From JACCTH01 sp050741915 (GTDB lineage: Bacteria; Actinomycetota; Acidimicrobiia; Spongiisociales; ZC4RG35), in contig JBOGEX010000057.1 in the NCBI GenBank assembly GCA_050741915.1, forward strand, positions 1-64,000: 64,000 bases of DNA. The letters run 5' to 3'. The position numbers were made by a program, and so were the translations under genes. A model generated the notes under the pieces. The model was not told the origin of the DNA and made no database searches. It saw only the letters and a program-made list of their open reading frames with translations. How positions within the stretch are numbered: position 1 is the first letter of the stretch; each line of letters opens with the position of its first letter. Shown here one piece after another: positions 24,670 to 33,648 of the stretch.

Positions 24670-25758
24670 CTAGATGCGTCCGGGCAGGCGCCCAGGGTTG
24701 AGGATGCGGGCGGGGTCGAAGGCGGAGGCGAGGCGAGCCTGGATGTCGATTCCGGAAGGGGCGCTTCCCCAGGGTTCGAAGTCTCCAGCGGGCGGTCTTT
24801 GCGTCACCACCAGGTGGCCACCGCCTGCCTCGGCCCTCCGTCGCAACTCGTCCATTCCTTCGGTGTCATCGGTGGCAAAGGAGATCTCGCCGATTCCGAC
24901 CTGGTGGATGAAGCCGGCCGGTATCGCCCCGACGAAATCGGAGGCCGATACCGGAGAAACCCGCAACGACCAGGTCCAGGACCCCAGCGGCAACCCGGGC
25001 CAGGCCAGACCGGGCGTGCTCTCGCCGGAGAGGCGGGTCACCTGGGCCGACACCTCTTCCTCGGTGCCGGCGAGGTAAACGCTGGTTCCTTCCGCACTCT
25101 GCAGCACGGCCAAAGGTCGATGTACTTCTCCGTTGAATGTGCCCTCGATGGCGACAGTGGCCGTCGACCGTGGAAGGGGCCAGAGCTTGAGACACGCCGA
25201 CACGATCACCCCCAGGCGTCCGAACGAACCCACGGCAAGTCGGGCCAGGTCGTAGCCGGTCACGTTCTTCACCACCCGCCCTCCCGCTCGCACCACCCGG
25301 CCATCACCCGTGACGATGGTCACTTCCAGGATGCGATCGCGGGTCGGGCCGAACCGACCGCGCCGATAGCCGGAGATGCCGACGGCGAGTGCTCCGCCCA
25401 CCGTTCCTTGCCCGGGAACCTCGGCCAATACTGCGGTCTGGCCCCGGCCGACCAACTGAGCTTCGAGATCGGCCACCTTCATCCCCCCCTCGACGACGAC
25501 AGTGAGATCGTCCGGCTCCCAATCGATGATCGCCTGCAGACGGTCGGTGAAGATCACCAGATCGGGCTCGACCGGATAGCCATAACCCTGGTGAGTCCCT
25601 CCGCCCCAGACGAGCACCTGGCGGGCATCGCCCGATGCTTCGGCGAGCGTCTCGGACAGTTCTTCCGTCGAAGCAGGGTGCCGGTGCTCGATATCGACCG
25701 GTGCCTCGAGCTGGCGGGCAATCCGAGCCGAGGACGCCCGTATGCTCGTCACACCCAT
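24670..25758 (-). CDS. glcE: Glycolate oxidase FAD-binding subunit
   Basis: A PCMH-type FAD-binding protein shorter than GlcD, with VLVWGGGTHQGYGYPVEPDLVIF, VPGQGTVGGALAVGISGYRRGR and GRVVRAGGRVVKNVTGYDLARL, the GlcE pattern. The chosen ATG 25758 overlaps the glcD stop by 10 nt; GTG 25754 with a 4-nt overlap is also possible. The open frame runs further upstream over glcD but that part is a shadow. It acts with GlcD and GlcF in one membrane-associated complex oxidising glycolate to glyoxylate. Confidence 0.9.
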   Translation of the reverse strand: MGVTSIRASSARIARQLEAPVDIEHRHPASTEELSETLAEASGDARQVLVWGGGTHQGYGYPVEPDLVIFTDRLQAIIDWEPDDLTVVVEGGMKVADLEAQLVGRGQTAVLAEVPGQGTVGGALAVGISGYRRGRFGPTRDRILEVTIVTGDGRVVRAGGRVVKNVTGYDLARLAVGSFGRLGVIVSACLKLWPLPRSTATVAIEGTFNGEVHRPLAVLQSAEGTSVYLAGTEEEVSAQVTRLSGESTPGLAWPGLPLGSWTWSLRVSPVSASDFVGAIPAGFIHQVGIGEISFATDDTEGMDELRRRAEAGGGHLVVTQRPPAGDFEPWGSAPSGIDIQARLASAFDPARILNPGRLPGRI

Positions 25759-27161
25759 GCCCCGGGAGGAAGGGCACCGCTTTGATCGAAACACCGAGAG
25801 CCGGCGGGGAGGATCTTTCCCGGATTGAAGCGGCCCTGGGGATCGAAGGTTTCTTTTAGGCGCGCCTGGGCATCGAGGTCGGCGGCATTGAACATGAGCG
25901 GCATGAGGTCGCGCTTCTCCCGTCCGATGCCGTGCTCGCCCGAGAGGGCACCGCCCGCGGCCACGCAAACTTCGACCAACTCATCGGCAGCCGCTTGCAC
26001 TCTTTCGATCATGCCCGGTTCAGAGGCATCGAACATCATGAGGGGATGGAGGTTTCCGTCGCCGGCGTGAAACACGTTCATCATCAGCAAGTCGTGACGC
26101 TGCCCGATCTCGTAAACCTTTTTCATGGTTTCCACCAGGCGAGTGCGAGGGACAACAGTGTCATGGAGGTAGTAGTTGGGCGCCGCCTGGGCAACGGCAC
26201 CGAAGGCGGACTTCCGACACTTCCAAAGCAGGGCGCGTTCGTCTTCGCCGGCGGCGACCTTCACCTCCAGCGCATTGTTGGCCTGGGCGACTTCGGCGAT
26301 GAGATCGGCTTCAGCGACAACTCCGGCTGTCTCCCCGACCACCTCGGCCAACAATATGGCGGCAGCATCGGTGGGGAGGCCGGCCTGCAGCCAGTTCTCC
26401 ACCGCCTGCACAATCCGCTGATCCATCATCTCCAGCGCCGCCGGCACCACCCCGCGAGCGATGACCCCCGAGACGGTGGCGGCGGCATCCGAGATCGAGG
26501 AAAAGGAACAGAGCAACGTGCGGATGTCGGGAGCGATCGGCGTCAGCTTCACCAGCGCCCGAGTGACCAACCCGAGTGTGCCTTCGGAGCCAACCATGAC
26601 CCCTCTCAGGTCGAGCCCGATGGGATCCGGCGCCTCCGATCCCAGGATCTGAAGCGACCCGTCAGGAAGGACGACTTCGAGAGCGAGAACATGGTTGACG
26701 GTTGATCCTTCGGCGAGACAGTGCGGTCCCCCAGAGTTGTTGGCCACGTTGCCACCGATCGTGCAGGCGGCTTGCGAAGAGGGGTCGGGGGCGAAGTAGA
26801 GGCCGTAGCGAGCCGCCGCCTTGGAGAGGTCGAGGTTGATCACGCCCGGCCCCACCCAGGCCGTCCTCTTCTGCGGATCGATCTCGTGGATCTGATTCAT
26901 GCGGGTGGTGACGAGGACGATTCCCCCCTCGGTCGGGACGGCTCCGGCGGCCAGACCGGTGCCCGCCCCTCGCGCCACCACCGGAACCCCATGGCGGTCG
27001 GCGATCTTGACAATCGCGATCACTTCCTCAGTCGTCTCCGGGATTACCACCACCGTGGCATTGCCTCGGTACACCCCGGCATCGCGACCATAAAGATGGA
27101 GCTCGAGCTTGCTCTCCATCACCCGTTCCGGAGAAAGTGCGGCTCGTAATTCGTCGATCAT
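25749..27161 (-). CDS. glcD: Glycolate oxidase catalytic FAD subunit
   Basis: FAD-linked 2-hydroxyacid dehydrogenase with the PP-loop VPVVARGAGTGLAAGAVP, NVANNSGGPHCLAEG, VGSEGTLGLVTRALVKL and the C-terminal signature MMNVFHAGDGNLHPLMMFD and SGEHGIGREKRDLM. The length of 470 aa is normal. It lies 12 nt after HyuB and overlaps glcE. Its neighbours GlcE and GlcF show it is the three-subunit bacterial glycolate dehydrogenase or a close relative, which lets the cell use glycolate from phytoplankton or phosphoglycolate salvage. Confidence 0.93.
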   Translation of the reverse strand: MIDELRAALSPERVMESKLELHLYGRDAGVYRGNATVVVIPETTEEVIAIVKIADRHGVPVVARGAGTGLAAGAVPTEGGIVLVTTRMNQIHEIDPQKRTAWVGPGVINLDLSKAAARYGLYFAPDPSSQAACTIGGNVANNSGGPHCLAEGSTVNHVLALEVVLPDGSLQILGSEAPDPIGLDLRGVMVGSEGTLGLVTRALVKLTPIAPDIRTLLCSFSSISDAAATVSGVIARGVVPAALEMMDQRIVQAVENWLQAGLPTDAAAILLAEVVGETAGVVAEADLIAEVAQANNALEVKVAAGEDERALLWKCRKSAFGAVAQAAPNYYLHDTVVPRTRLVETMKKVYEIGQRHDLLMMNVFHAGDGNLHPLMMFDASEPGMIERVQAAADELVEVCVAAGGALSGEHGIGREKRDLMPLMFNAADLDAQARLKETFDPQGRFNPGKILPAGSRCFDQSGALPPGAWV

Positions 27162-27173
27162 CTCGAGGCAAGC

Positions 27174-28709
27174 CTATTGCCTGCCCCAGCCTCCGCCCCC
27201 CGGGGTCCGCACCAACAAGCGATCGCCGGGCCGAACTGAGAGCGTGGTCTTTCCGGGCAGACGCTCAGGGACCGAGTTGGGACGGAGCAGCCAGTCTTCA
27301 CCGGTGGCGCCCGGCTGGCCGCCGGCCAGGCCCCAGGGACGGTGACGGCGGCGCTCGCCAATGAGTGACAGCTCGGCCTTCTCCAGAAACTCGATCTCGC
27401 GCTCGAGCCCCTCGCCGCCTGGGTAGCGACCTTCTCCCCCCGAGCCCGAGCGGAGGGTGTATCGAGTAACCCGGAACGGATAGTGCATATGCAGCGATTC
27501 GATCGGGGTGTTGGCGGTGTTGGTCATACCAGTGTGGATTCCCGACTGCCCGGGCTTCTGGGGCCGGCCCCCCTGGCCACCCGCCAGAGTTTCGTAGTAG
27601 GCGAAGCGCTCGTTGCCGATGAGCACATTGTTCATCGTCCCCTGCCCGGCGGCGGGGACTCGGTCGGGCGCAACCTGAGCCAGGGCTCCAAGGAGGACAT
27701 CAGCGATGCGCTGGCTGGTCTCCACATTTCCCGCCGCCACCGCTACCGGCGGTTCGGCGTTGACTAACGACCCGGGCGGCGCGATTAGGTGGAGAAGTCG
27801 GTAACAACCTCCGTTGGCAGGGATGGTGGGGTCGGTGGCTACTCGGACGGCGAAGTAGAGACAAGACCGCGTCACCGCTTCGACAGCATTGAGGTTGCCC
27901 TCTATCTGGGAATGGGTGCCAGAAAAGTCGGCGGTGAGATTCCCGTTATCGATTCGGACCGCCACCTGGATCGGAAGGTCGATCGCTCCGAACTCCATCA
28001 CGTCCTCGAATCGATAGACACCATGTGGGAGCTCGCGCAAAGCCGCCTCCATCAGACGCTCGCCGTAGTCGAGGAGGGCCATGGATGAAGCACCGAAGGC
28101 GTCGAGGTCGGAGCCGATGAGCTCGGTGATACAGGCGGCGCCGACTTCGTTGGCGCCGAGCTGGGCAGCGAGATCGCCGGCCCGTTCGACGGGCGTCCGC
28201 GTCGCCTCGATGAACGGCGAGAGAAACTGATCCTGCCAGCGACCGTCGAGGACCGCCACCATCGGGGAAACAACGCAGCCTTCCTGCGAAAGACGGGTGG
28301 CATCGGCGGGCATCGAGCCGGGGGCGTCTCCGCCGACGTCGGCGTGATGAGCGCGATTGGCCACCCAGGCCACAAGTTCTCGGTCGACAAATACCGGTCG
28401 GACCAGTGTTAGGTCGTTCAAGTGGGTTCCGCCGGCATAGGGATCGTTGACCGCGTACTGAGCGCCCGGCCGGGGATCGAACCGGTCGATGATGGCAGCC
28501 ACCGAGGCCGGCATCGACCCGAGATGGACCGGGATGTGCTCGGCCTGACCGAGCATCTCGCCACCCGGTTCGAAGATCGCCACCGAGCAGTCCGCTCTTT
28601 CCTTGATGTTCGGTGAGTGGGCGGTTCGTCGCAGCACATCACCCATCTCGGTGGCCACCGCCGCTATCCGATGGCGAAACACCTCGAGGGCGATGGGGTC
28701 ATCGATCAC
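27174..28709 (-). CDS. Hydantoinase B/oxoprolinase family protein
   Basis: The HyuB-type subunit has the hallmark entry DPIALEVFRHRIAAVATEMG, ERADCSVAIFEPGGEMLGQ, HIPVHLGSMPASV, YAGGTHLNDLTLV and SGSGGEGRYPGGEGLEREI. Such proteins pair with HyuA to cleave cyclic amides (hydantoins, 5-oxoproline) or carboxylate ketones, with ATP. It begins with GTG 28709, 130 nt downstream of HyuA; two hairpin repeats fill that gap. It lies 12 nt ahead of glcD, suggesting that this pathway and glycolate oxidation are expressed together. The substrate is not readable from the sequence. Confidence 0.9.
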   Translation of the reverse strand: MIDDPIALEVFRHRIAAVATEMGDVLRRTAHSPNIKERADCSVAIFEPGGEMLGQAEHIPVHLGSMPASVAAIIDRFDPRPGAQYAVNDPYAGGTHLNDLTLVRPVFVDRELVAWVANRAHHADVGGDAPGSMPADATRLSQEGCVVSPMVAVLDGRWQDQFLSPFIEATRTPVERAGDLAAQLGANEVGAACITELIGSDLDAFGASSMALLDYGERLMEAALRELPHGVYRFEDVMEFGAIDLPIQVAVRIDNGNLTADFSGTHSQIEGNLNAVEAVTRSCLYFAVRVATDPTIPANGGCYRLLHLIAPPGSLVNAEPPVAVAAGNVETSQRIADVLLGALAQVAPDRVPAAGQGTMNNVLIGNERFAYYETLAGGQGGRPQKPGQSGIHTGMTNTANTPIESLHMHYPFRVTRYTLRSGSGGEGRYPGGEGLEREIEFLEKAELSLIGERRRHRPWGLAGGQPGATGEDWLLRPNSVPERLPGKTTLSVRPGDRLLVRTPGGGGWGRQ

Positions 28710-28728
28710 AACGCACTGTCCACCAATC

Positions 28729-28831
28729 TGTGAAGGTTTGCGCGGGCACTGGCCGCGAGGACCTTCACAGCTAGCACCTCCACGCCCTTTTGTGAAGGTT
28801 TGCGCGGGCCCTGGCCGCGAGGATCTTCACA
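28729..28831. repeat. Two tandem 41-nt palindromic repeats in the HyuA-HyuB gap
   Basis: Copies at 28729-28769 and 28791-28831 differ at two bases. Each starts TGTGAAGGTTTG and ends CTTCACA, giving an outer stem of 7-9 bp, with an inner CGCGG/CCGCG stem. They are separated by 21 nt and take up most of the gap inside the operon, where they could lower or terminate read-through, or stabilise the upstream mRNA. Confidence 0.8.
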
Positions 28832-28839
28832 AGTATCTC

Positions 28840-30762
28840 TCAGGTCCATGCGATCTCGAGAGTCCCGTCAGTGAGAACGATGGCGCTCTCGCCGCGGTTG
28901 ACAAAAGTGGTGGCCTCTGCCTCCTCGATCAGGGCGGGGCCAACGACCGTCGTTCCTTCACCGAGGAAGGGACGCCACCAACGAGTCGCTTCGGAACCGT
29001 CGGCCAGGGTCCTCACCCCGAGACCTGGCTCGCCCGCCTGAGGAGTGAACGACAAATCGTCCCACGTCAGTGCCGGGGGAGCGGTGGCTGCGACTCTGAT
29101 GGTCACCACTTCGACCTCGTGGTTTTCCAACGCGAACCCGTTGCGAATCCGATGAGCAGCGGTGAAGTCCTGGCGCAATTGCTCCGCTCCCGATCCTCGC
29201 CGGTACGCAACGTTGGTCTCATGCGATTGCCCTCGATAGCGGGTGTCGACGCTGGCGACAAGCGCAGTCGGAGAGGTGCCGAGGGAAGCCTCCATTTCCC
29301 GAGTCGCCTTCTGCTCGAGTTGGGCGAGGGTCTGGTCGAGATCGCTCAAGTCCCCTCGCAAGCGCACCGTTCGTACCACGTCTTGGCGCTTCGGGCTGAG
29401 CAACAAGCCCAGGGCCGAGAAAACTCCCGCATGGGGTGGGACGAGTACGGCAGGCATGCCGAGCCCACGAGCCACGCTGGTGGCATGGAGACCGCCGGCT
29501 CCCCCGAATGCCACCAAAGCGGCGCTGCGGGGATCGGCGCCCTCTTCGATCGTGACCCGGCGCACCGCCCCCTTCATATGGGTGTTGGCAATCTCCAGCA
29601 TGCCCATCGCCGTGGTCGTTGGATCAATGCCAAGCTTCTCACCGAGACCAGCGAGAGCTTGGCGGGCGAGGTCGGAACGGAGAGCGGTTCCGTCGGCCAA
29701 CTCCGTTTCCGATCCCAGCCGACCGATCGCCAGATTGGCGTCGGTGACCGTTGGCTCAGTGCCCCCTCTTCCATACGACGCCGGTCCCGGAACCGCACCC
29801 GCACTGTGGGGTCCGACTCGGAGAATCCCGCCCTGATCGGGCCACCCGATCGATCCCCCTCCGGCTCCGATCGTCTGAATCGCTACCGAAGGCAGCCGGC
29901 ACACCAACCCATCGAGGGATCGCTCTCCGGCCATCTGGGGCTCGCCCATCTCGATTCGAGAGACATCGGTGGATGTGCCTCCCATGTCGAAGGAGATGAC
30001 CCGCGCCCACCCGTGGGCTCTCCCACACGCGGCGGCGGCGATCACTCCCCCGGCGGGACCGGAGAGCAGGATCGACGCCGCCAGAGCGGTGGCACCGGAG
30101 ATCGATGTCAGGCCCCCGGAGGATCTCATCACCAGGATCCGCTCCACATCGAGGCGTTCGTCGAGGGCGAGAAGATACCGAGCCACTACTGGCTGGAGAT
30201 AGGCGTTGAGCACCGTGGTCGCGATTCGTTCGTACTCGCGGAACTCGGGGTTGACTTCGTGCGACACGCTCAGGGGCAAAGAGGGATAGCGACGGGCAAT
30301 GGAATACGAAATGGACCGCTCAAGGGAGGGGTCCGCGAAAGCGTTCAGAGTCGCCACCGCCACCACCTCCGGGGCGGCCTCATCGATATGTTGAAAAAGC
30401 TCCTCCTCCGATTCCCACCCAATGCGACGTTCTCGTGGGATCAGGGCCTCAGCTCGATCCGCATCCGAGTCGTAGAGCGAGGGTCGAACCTGGCGGCCAA
30501 TCTCGATGAGATCCTCGTAGCCGCGGTCCGTTACGAGGAGCGTTCGTCCCCCTTTTCGTTGCAATAGGGCATTGGTGGCCACCGTCGTTCCGTGCAGCAA
30601 CAACTGCGGGTCTTTTGGCAATGAACCAAGTCCGGTGACGATGCCGTCGCTCTGTTCGGCAGTTGTCCCGACCTTGGCCGTGCGCAGGCGCGAGCCATCC
30701 CAGTGGACGAAGTCGGTGAACGTCCCCCCGACATCTACTCCGACGACATTCCGCGAATTCAC
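28840..30762 (-). CDS. Hydantoinase A/oxoprolinase family protein
   Basis: ATP-binding HyuA-type subunit with the acetate/sugar-kinase-like phosphate loop VGVDVGGTFTDFVHWDG at the start, LLHGTTVATNALLQRKGG, SFDMGGTSTDVSRIE and VAFGGAGGLHATSVARGLG. Its length, 640 aa, is usual. GTG 30762 is its start and it is the first gene of a minus-strand run that continues with HyuB, GlcD, GlcE, GlcF and a membrane protein. It is divergent from the small NFU_N-type gene with 15 nt between the start codons, so their promoters must overlap coding sequence. Confidence 0.9.
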   Translation of the reverse strand: MNSRNVVGVDVGGTFTDFVHWDGSRLRTAKVGTTAEQSDGIVTGLGSLPKDPQLLLHGTTVATNALLQRKGGRTLLVTDRGYEDLIEIGRQVRPSLYDSDADRAEALIPRERRIGWESEEELFQHIDEAAPEVVAVATLNAFADPSLERSISYSIARRYPSLPLSVSHEVNPEFREYERIATTVLNAYLQPVVARYLLALDERLDVERILVMRSSGGLTSISGATALAASILLSGPAGGVIAAAACGRAHGWARVISFDMGGTSTDVSRIEMGEPQMAGERSLDGLVCRLPSVAIQTIGAGGGSIGWPDQGGILRVGPHSAGAVPGPASYGRGGTEPTVTDANLAIGRLGSETELADGTALRSDLARQALAGLGEKLGIDPTTTAMGMLEIANTHMKGAVRRVTIEEGADPRSAALVAFGGAGGLHATSVARGLGMPAVLVPPHAGVFSALGLLLSPKRQDVVRTVRLRGDLSDLDQTLAQLEQKATREMEASLGTSPTALVASVDTRYRGQSHETNVAYRRGSGAEQLRQDFTAAHRIRNGFALENHEVEVVTIRVAATAPPALTWDDLSFTPQAGEPGLGVRTLADGSEATRWWRPFLGEGTTVVGPALIEEAEATTFVNRGESAIVLTDGTLEIAWT

Positions 30763-30777
30763 GGGCAGAATCGGTGC

Positions 30778-31026
30778 ATGCAGGTCGATCCCACGCCCAA
30801 CCCCAACGCCGTCAAGTTCACCATCGGCAGGCCCGTCGGTGGGCCGGCCACTTTCGTTTCTTCCCAGCCCACCGACAACGAAATGGCGTCTGGTCTTTTG
30901 GCTATACCGGGAGTCACCAGTGTGTTTCTAACAGCGGACTTCGTGACGATATCGAAGACTGTCGAAGCCGACTGGGGAGAGATCATCCCCGCCGCCACCG
31001 ACATTCTCTCCGAACACTTCGGCTAG
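30778..31026 (+). CDS. Nfu N-terminal-domain (scaffold) protein
   Basis: An 82-residue protein with the NFU_N pattern: QVDPTPNPNAVKFTIGRPV at the N-terminus, then MASGLLAIPGVTSVFLTADFVTISK and WGEIIPAATDIL. In Nfu iron-sulfur carriers this domain precedes the CxxC cluster-binding domain, which is absent here. Standalone versions are known in bacteria with undefined function. ATG 30778 was chosen over an upstream in-frame ATG because the domain starts there. Confidence 0.8.
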   Translation: MQVDPTPNPNAVKFTIGRPVGGPATFVSSQPTDNEMASGLLAIPGVTSVFLTADFVTISKTVEADWGEIIPAATDILSEHFG

Positions 31027-31080
31027 TCGGCTTGGGTGAGTTGTCGGTCCGGGGCTATCAGCCGATACCAAGCCGACCGG

Positions 31081-31926
31081 CTAGCCGGCGACCGCAGTTC
31101 CATCGGGTGAGAACCATCTGACGACGGGCCAGGAACCCCCGAGGGAATCCTCCAGGGCCACCACGACCCGCCAGAGATCGCCCACCGGGCCGCCAGCGAG
31201 CACTGTTCCGGTTTGGGAAGCGGCGGACCTGATGCCTTCGGGTATCTCCGCGCTGGGAAGCTCGGTGGCCGGAAGGAGATGGGGGAGCTCGATTTGCTCG
31301 GGAAAGTCGAGAAGGCGCCAGCCTTCTCGCTGCCAGCGCAGGGTCCACGCCAGGGCCTGGATCGGGAGTCTCCGGTACTCGTCGCTGCCGAGGGCGGACA
31401 GCAGGCTCGCCCGCACTACCACCCGGTAGAGACCTGGACTCTCCTCGGTCACTGAGAGCGCCCGGACCGATTCGACGAATACCCGCTGGCCCTCGGCGGG
31501 AACGGGAAGCGGCGAGTCTGGGGGTAGATAGGGGGCGAGGGTCGAAACCCCCGAACCGTCGACCCCCCAGTAGGCCTCCGTCAGCACCTCGGCCCAGGCC
31601 GCAGCTTCGCCCGCCACGAGACCGGCCGGGATCGCCATGAGCTCAGCCTCGGTGAGGGCGGCAGAGCTCGAAGATGTCACCGTGGAAGCGACTGTGGTCG
31701 CGCTCGCACTCACGCCGAGGGTGGGGGCCACAACAGTCGGAGCATGTGTTGTTGGCACCGGATCGCCTCCAGAGACAAGCGCAGCGGTGATCCCGGCTAC
31801 GGCCAACGCCCCCGCCAGGCCGTAGGCGGCCAGGCGCCAGTTGACCGGGCGGGAAGGTGCCGACGAACTGAGATGGCCCCAGGGAATGCGCTCGAACTCC
31901 TCGGCGTCATGGGGCGGGTCGCTCAC
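31081..31926 (-). CDS. Membrane-anchored protein of unknown function
   Basis: A short cytoplasmic N-terminus, one membrane helix (LAAYGLAGALAVAGITAALV) and a Thr/Ser/Val-rich linker precede a ~190-residue extracellular domain with LYRVVVRASLLSALGSDEY and QALAWTLRWQREGWRLLDF. No family was recognised. It starts at GTG 31926 next to a dyad (31931-31950) and converges on the NFU_N-type gene with 54 nt between. Confidence 0.6.
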   Translation of the reverse strand: MSDPPHDAEEFERIPWGHLSSSAPSRPVNWRLAAYGLAGALAVAGITAALVSGGDPVPTTHAPTVVAPTLGVSASATTVASTVTSSSSAALTEAELMAIPAGLVAGEAAAWAEVLTEAYWGVDGSGVSTLAPYLPPDSPLPVPAEGQRVFVESVRALSVTEESPGLYRVVVRASLLSALGSDEYRRLPIQALAWTLRWQREGWRLLDFPEQIELPHLLPATELPSAEIPEGIRSAASQTGTVLAGGPVGDLWRVVVALEDSLGGSWPVVRWFSPDGTAVAG

Positions 31927-31930
31927 TGCT

Positions 31931-31950
31931 TGAAACTACAAACGGTTTCA
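31931..31950. promoter_or_regulatory. Dyad TGAAAC-N8-GTTTCA next to a start codon
   Basis: A perfect 6-bp inverted repeat lies 4 nt upstream of the GTG start of the minus-strand membrane-anchored protein, in the 119-nt gap shared with a divergent gene. Its symmetry and place suggest an operator, but no regulator is known. Nothing else was recognised in this gap. Confidence 0.3.
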
Positions 31951-32045
31951 CTCGACTTCAATACCCCTGGGCGAGACGGCTATGGCATCGAGGAAAAGTG
32001 ATGCCGCCTCACTACCCTTGACCGACTCATGCCGGCACCAAAGCC

Positions 32046-32636
32046 TTGACGACCAATTACGACCCCAAGCCCGGGCGGTGGATGCTTCCGCTGGTGGTGC
32101 TGGCGATGGTGGCATTCACCTATCTGTTCGTGAGGGAGTTGCCCAACGCGGCGCAAGGTTCTGAGAACGGCACCAGCACCACGGCCGGGGGGTCAACTAC
32201 CACCACGGGTGACGGCACTACGACCACTCGCCCCGTCATTGTCGACGAGGCCACCCGGGCCTACCTCGACACTCTCGCTCCCTATCAAACCCGAATGACC
32301 GAGATGCAGACTCAATTGGCTTCCGCCAATAGCGGCTGGGATGCCAACCCGCGCACGGTCACTTTTGACCAGGCCGAGGACGCGTTCGTCGCGGTGGCGG
32401 AGGGGGCGTCGGCCCTGGCCGCGGAATTGGGCGGGGTCGCACCGCCGCCCGTTCTCACCGAAGCGCACAACGCCATCGCCACCGCCGCCCAACAGGCGGC
32501 GGAAGCGGCTAACAACGCCCTGGCCGGTTTGCGAGCGCCGAGCCCTGACACCGGCGAACAGCGCCGGACTGCTGTGGCTGCATTCGATGCCGCGGTCACC
32601 GCTTTTGCCCAGGCGATCGCTGGCGCCGGAGCTTGA
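32046..32636 (+). CDS. Small membrane-anchored protein of unknown function
   Basis: One membrane helix near the N-terminus (WMLPLVVLAMVAFTYLFV) is followed by a Gly/Ser/Thr linker of the STTAGGSTTTTGDGTTTT kind and a ~120-residue alanine-rich helical domain (EDAFVAVAEGASALAAELG, AHNAIATAAQQAAEAANNAL). It is likely an extracellular helical protein. The start is TTG 32046 without a strong ribosome site. It lies 4 nt before the damaged acetyltransferase gene. No family was recognised. Confidence 0.6.
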   Translation: MTTNYDPKPGRWMLPLVVLAMVAFTYLFVRELPNAAQGSENGTSTTAGGSTTTTGDGTTTTRPVIVDEATRAYLDTLAPYQTRMTEMQTQLASANSGWDANPRTVTFDQAEDAFVAVAEGASALAAELGGVAPPPVLTEAHNAIATAAQQAAEAANNALAGLRAPSPDTGEQRRTAVAAFDAAVTAFAQAIAGAGA

Positions 32637-32640
32637 GGCC

Positions 32641-33540
32641 ATGACAATCGAGGTTCGCCCGGCCGCCTTCGACGACGCGGACTCCTTCCGGCAGGTCATG
32701 GCCCATGCTTTCGGCTTTGACCCGAACGAGAAAACGCACGAGCGCTTTCAAACTATGTGGGAGCCAGATCGATCGCGTTGTGCCTATGACGACGGAAAGA
32801 TGGTCGCCACCTTGGGCACGTTCTCCTTGCAACTGTCGGTCCCCGGCGCGGTCTTGCCGGCAGGCGGAACGTCGATGGTGGCCGTACTTCCTTCGCATCG
32901 ACGTCAGGGTCTGCTGCGGAAGTTGATGGTGGCCCACCTCCAGGACGTGGACGAGAGGGAGGAGCCGCTAGCGGCGCTATGGGCTTCGGAGTCTTCGATC
33001 TATGGGCGCTTTGGGTTCGGGACCGCCTCGTCCTCGGTCGACATCAAAGCTCCGACCGCCTACGGATGATTCCATCGGCTGGCGCCAGAGCCAACTCCGG
33101 TGGAACTGATCACCTCCGACGAAGCCCGCACGGTCCTGCCTCCAATCCAAGACAAGATCAGGTCGGGGTGGCCCGGGATGTTCGCCCGCAACGAGGCCTG
33201 GTGGGCCGGCCGTTGGTTTCTCGATCTCGAGGCTGAGCGCGATGGGGCAACCAGCCTGCGCTTTGGAGTGACGAGCCACGGTGATGGCTATGTGATTTAC
33301 CGACAGAAGAACAGGTGGTCGGAGGGAAACCCGGGAGGGGAGGTTGTAGTTGACGATCTCGTGGCGGAGACACCGGAATCGTGGTCGGGTCTCTGGACTT
33401 TCGTTCTCAATCATGATCTCACGAGTCAGGTCATCGCCGACCTCCGCTCGGCCCAGGACCCACTGCTCGATTTCCTGGCGGCCCCCCGGCGGACCTCGTT
33501 GCGGCCAGGCGACGGATTATGGGTTCGCCTACATGACCCT
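32641..33540 (+). pseudogene. Decayed Eis-like GNAT acetyltransferase (in-frame TGA, lost C-terminus)
   Basis: From ATG 32641 the frame encodes a GNAT domain of the Eis type (EVRPAAFDDADSFRQVMAHA, VAVLPSHRRQGLLRKLM, ALWASESSIYGRFGFG). It meets TGA at 33067-33069 and continues in the same frame with homologous sequence (FHRLAPEPTPVELITSDEAR, FVLNHDLTSQVIADL, GLWVRLHD). Eis-type enzymes are ~400 aa, so about 100 C-terminal residues are missing where the palindromic repeat at 33597 begins. A CGA-to-TGA change would restore Arg; this place is not a catalytic Cys. Two independent lesions point to a pseudogene. The stretch 33541-33596 holds no recognisable gene. Confidence 0.75.
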
Positions 33541-33596
33541 GCCCGGGGATGTTCTCCTGGGACCCGGCGCCCTGGTGCCCCGAGGTGTTTTAGAAC

Positions 33597-33643
33597 GCGA
33601 ACCCAGGGTTGTAGACGTTGTCCAACAGCGTCTACAGCCCAGA
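33597..33643 (+). repeat. Palindromic 3'-end repeat, family A copy 2
   Basis: GCGAACCCA is followed by arms 33606-33621 and 33625-33640 around a CCA loop; all 16 positions pair in the plus-strand RNA, two as G-U. It sits between the end of the acetyltransferase pseudogene and the glnA stop codon, which converge. Confidence 0.8.
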
Positions 33644-33648
33644 GAACG

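Noticed and set aside
28729..28831. CRISPR or tRNA-like structures in the HyuA-HyuB gap
   Set aside because: Two copies only, internally palindromic over their full length, and no tRNA cloverleaf or T-loop sequence.
33067..33069. Second in-frame TGA followed by a GC-rich hairpin, read as another Sec codon
   Set aside because: The position in Eis-like enzymes is not a Cys and reads most simply as CGA (Arg) to TGA; the gene also lacks its C-terminal third.
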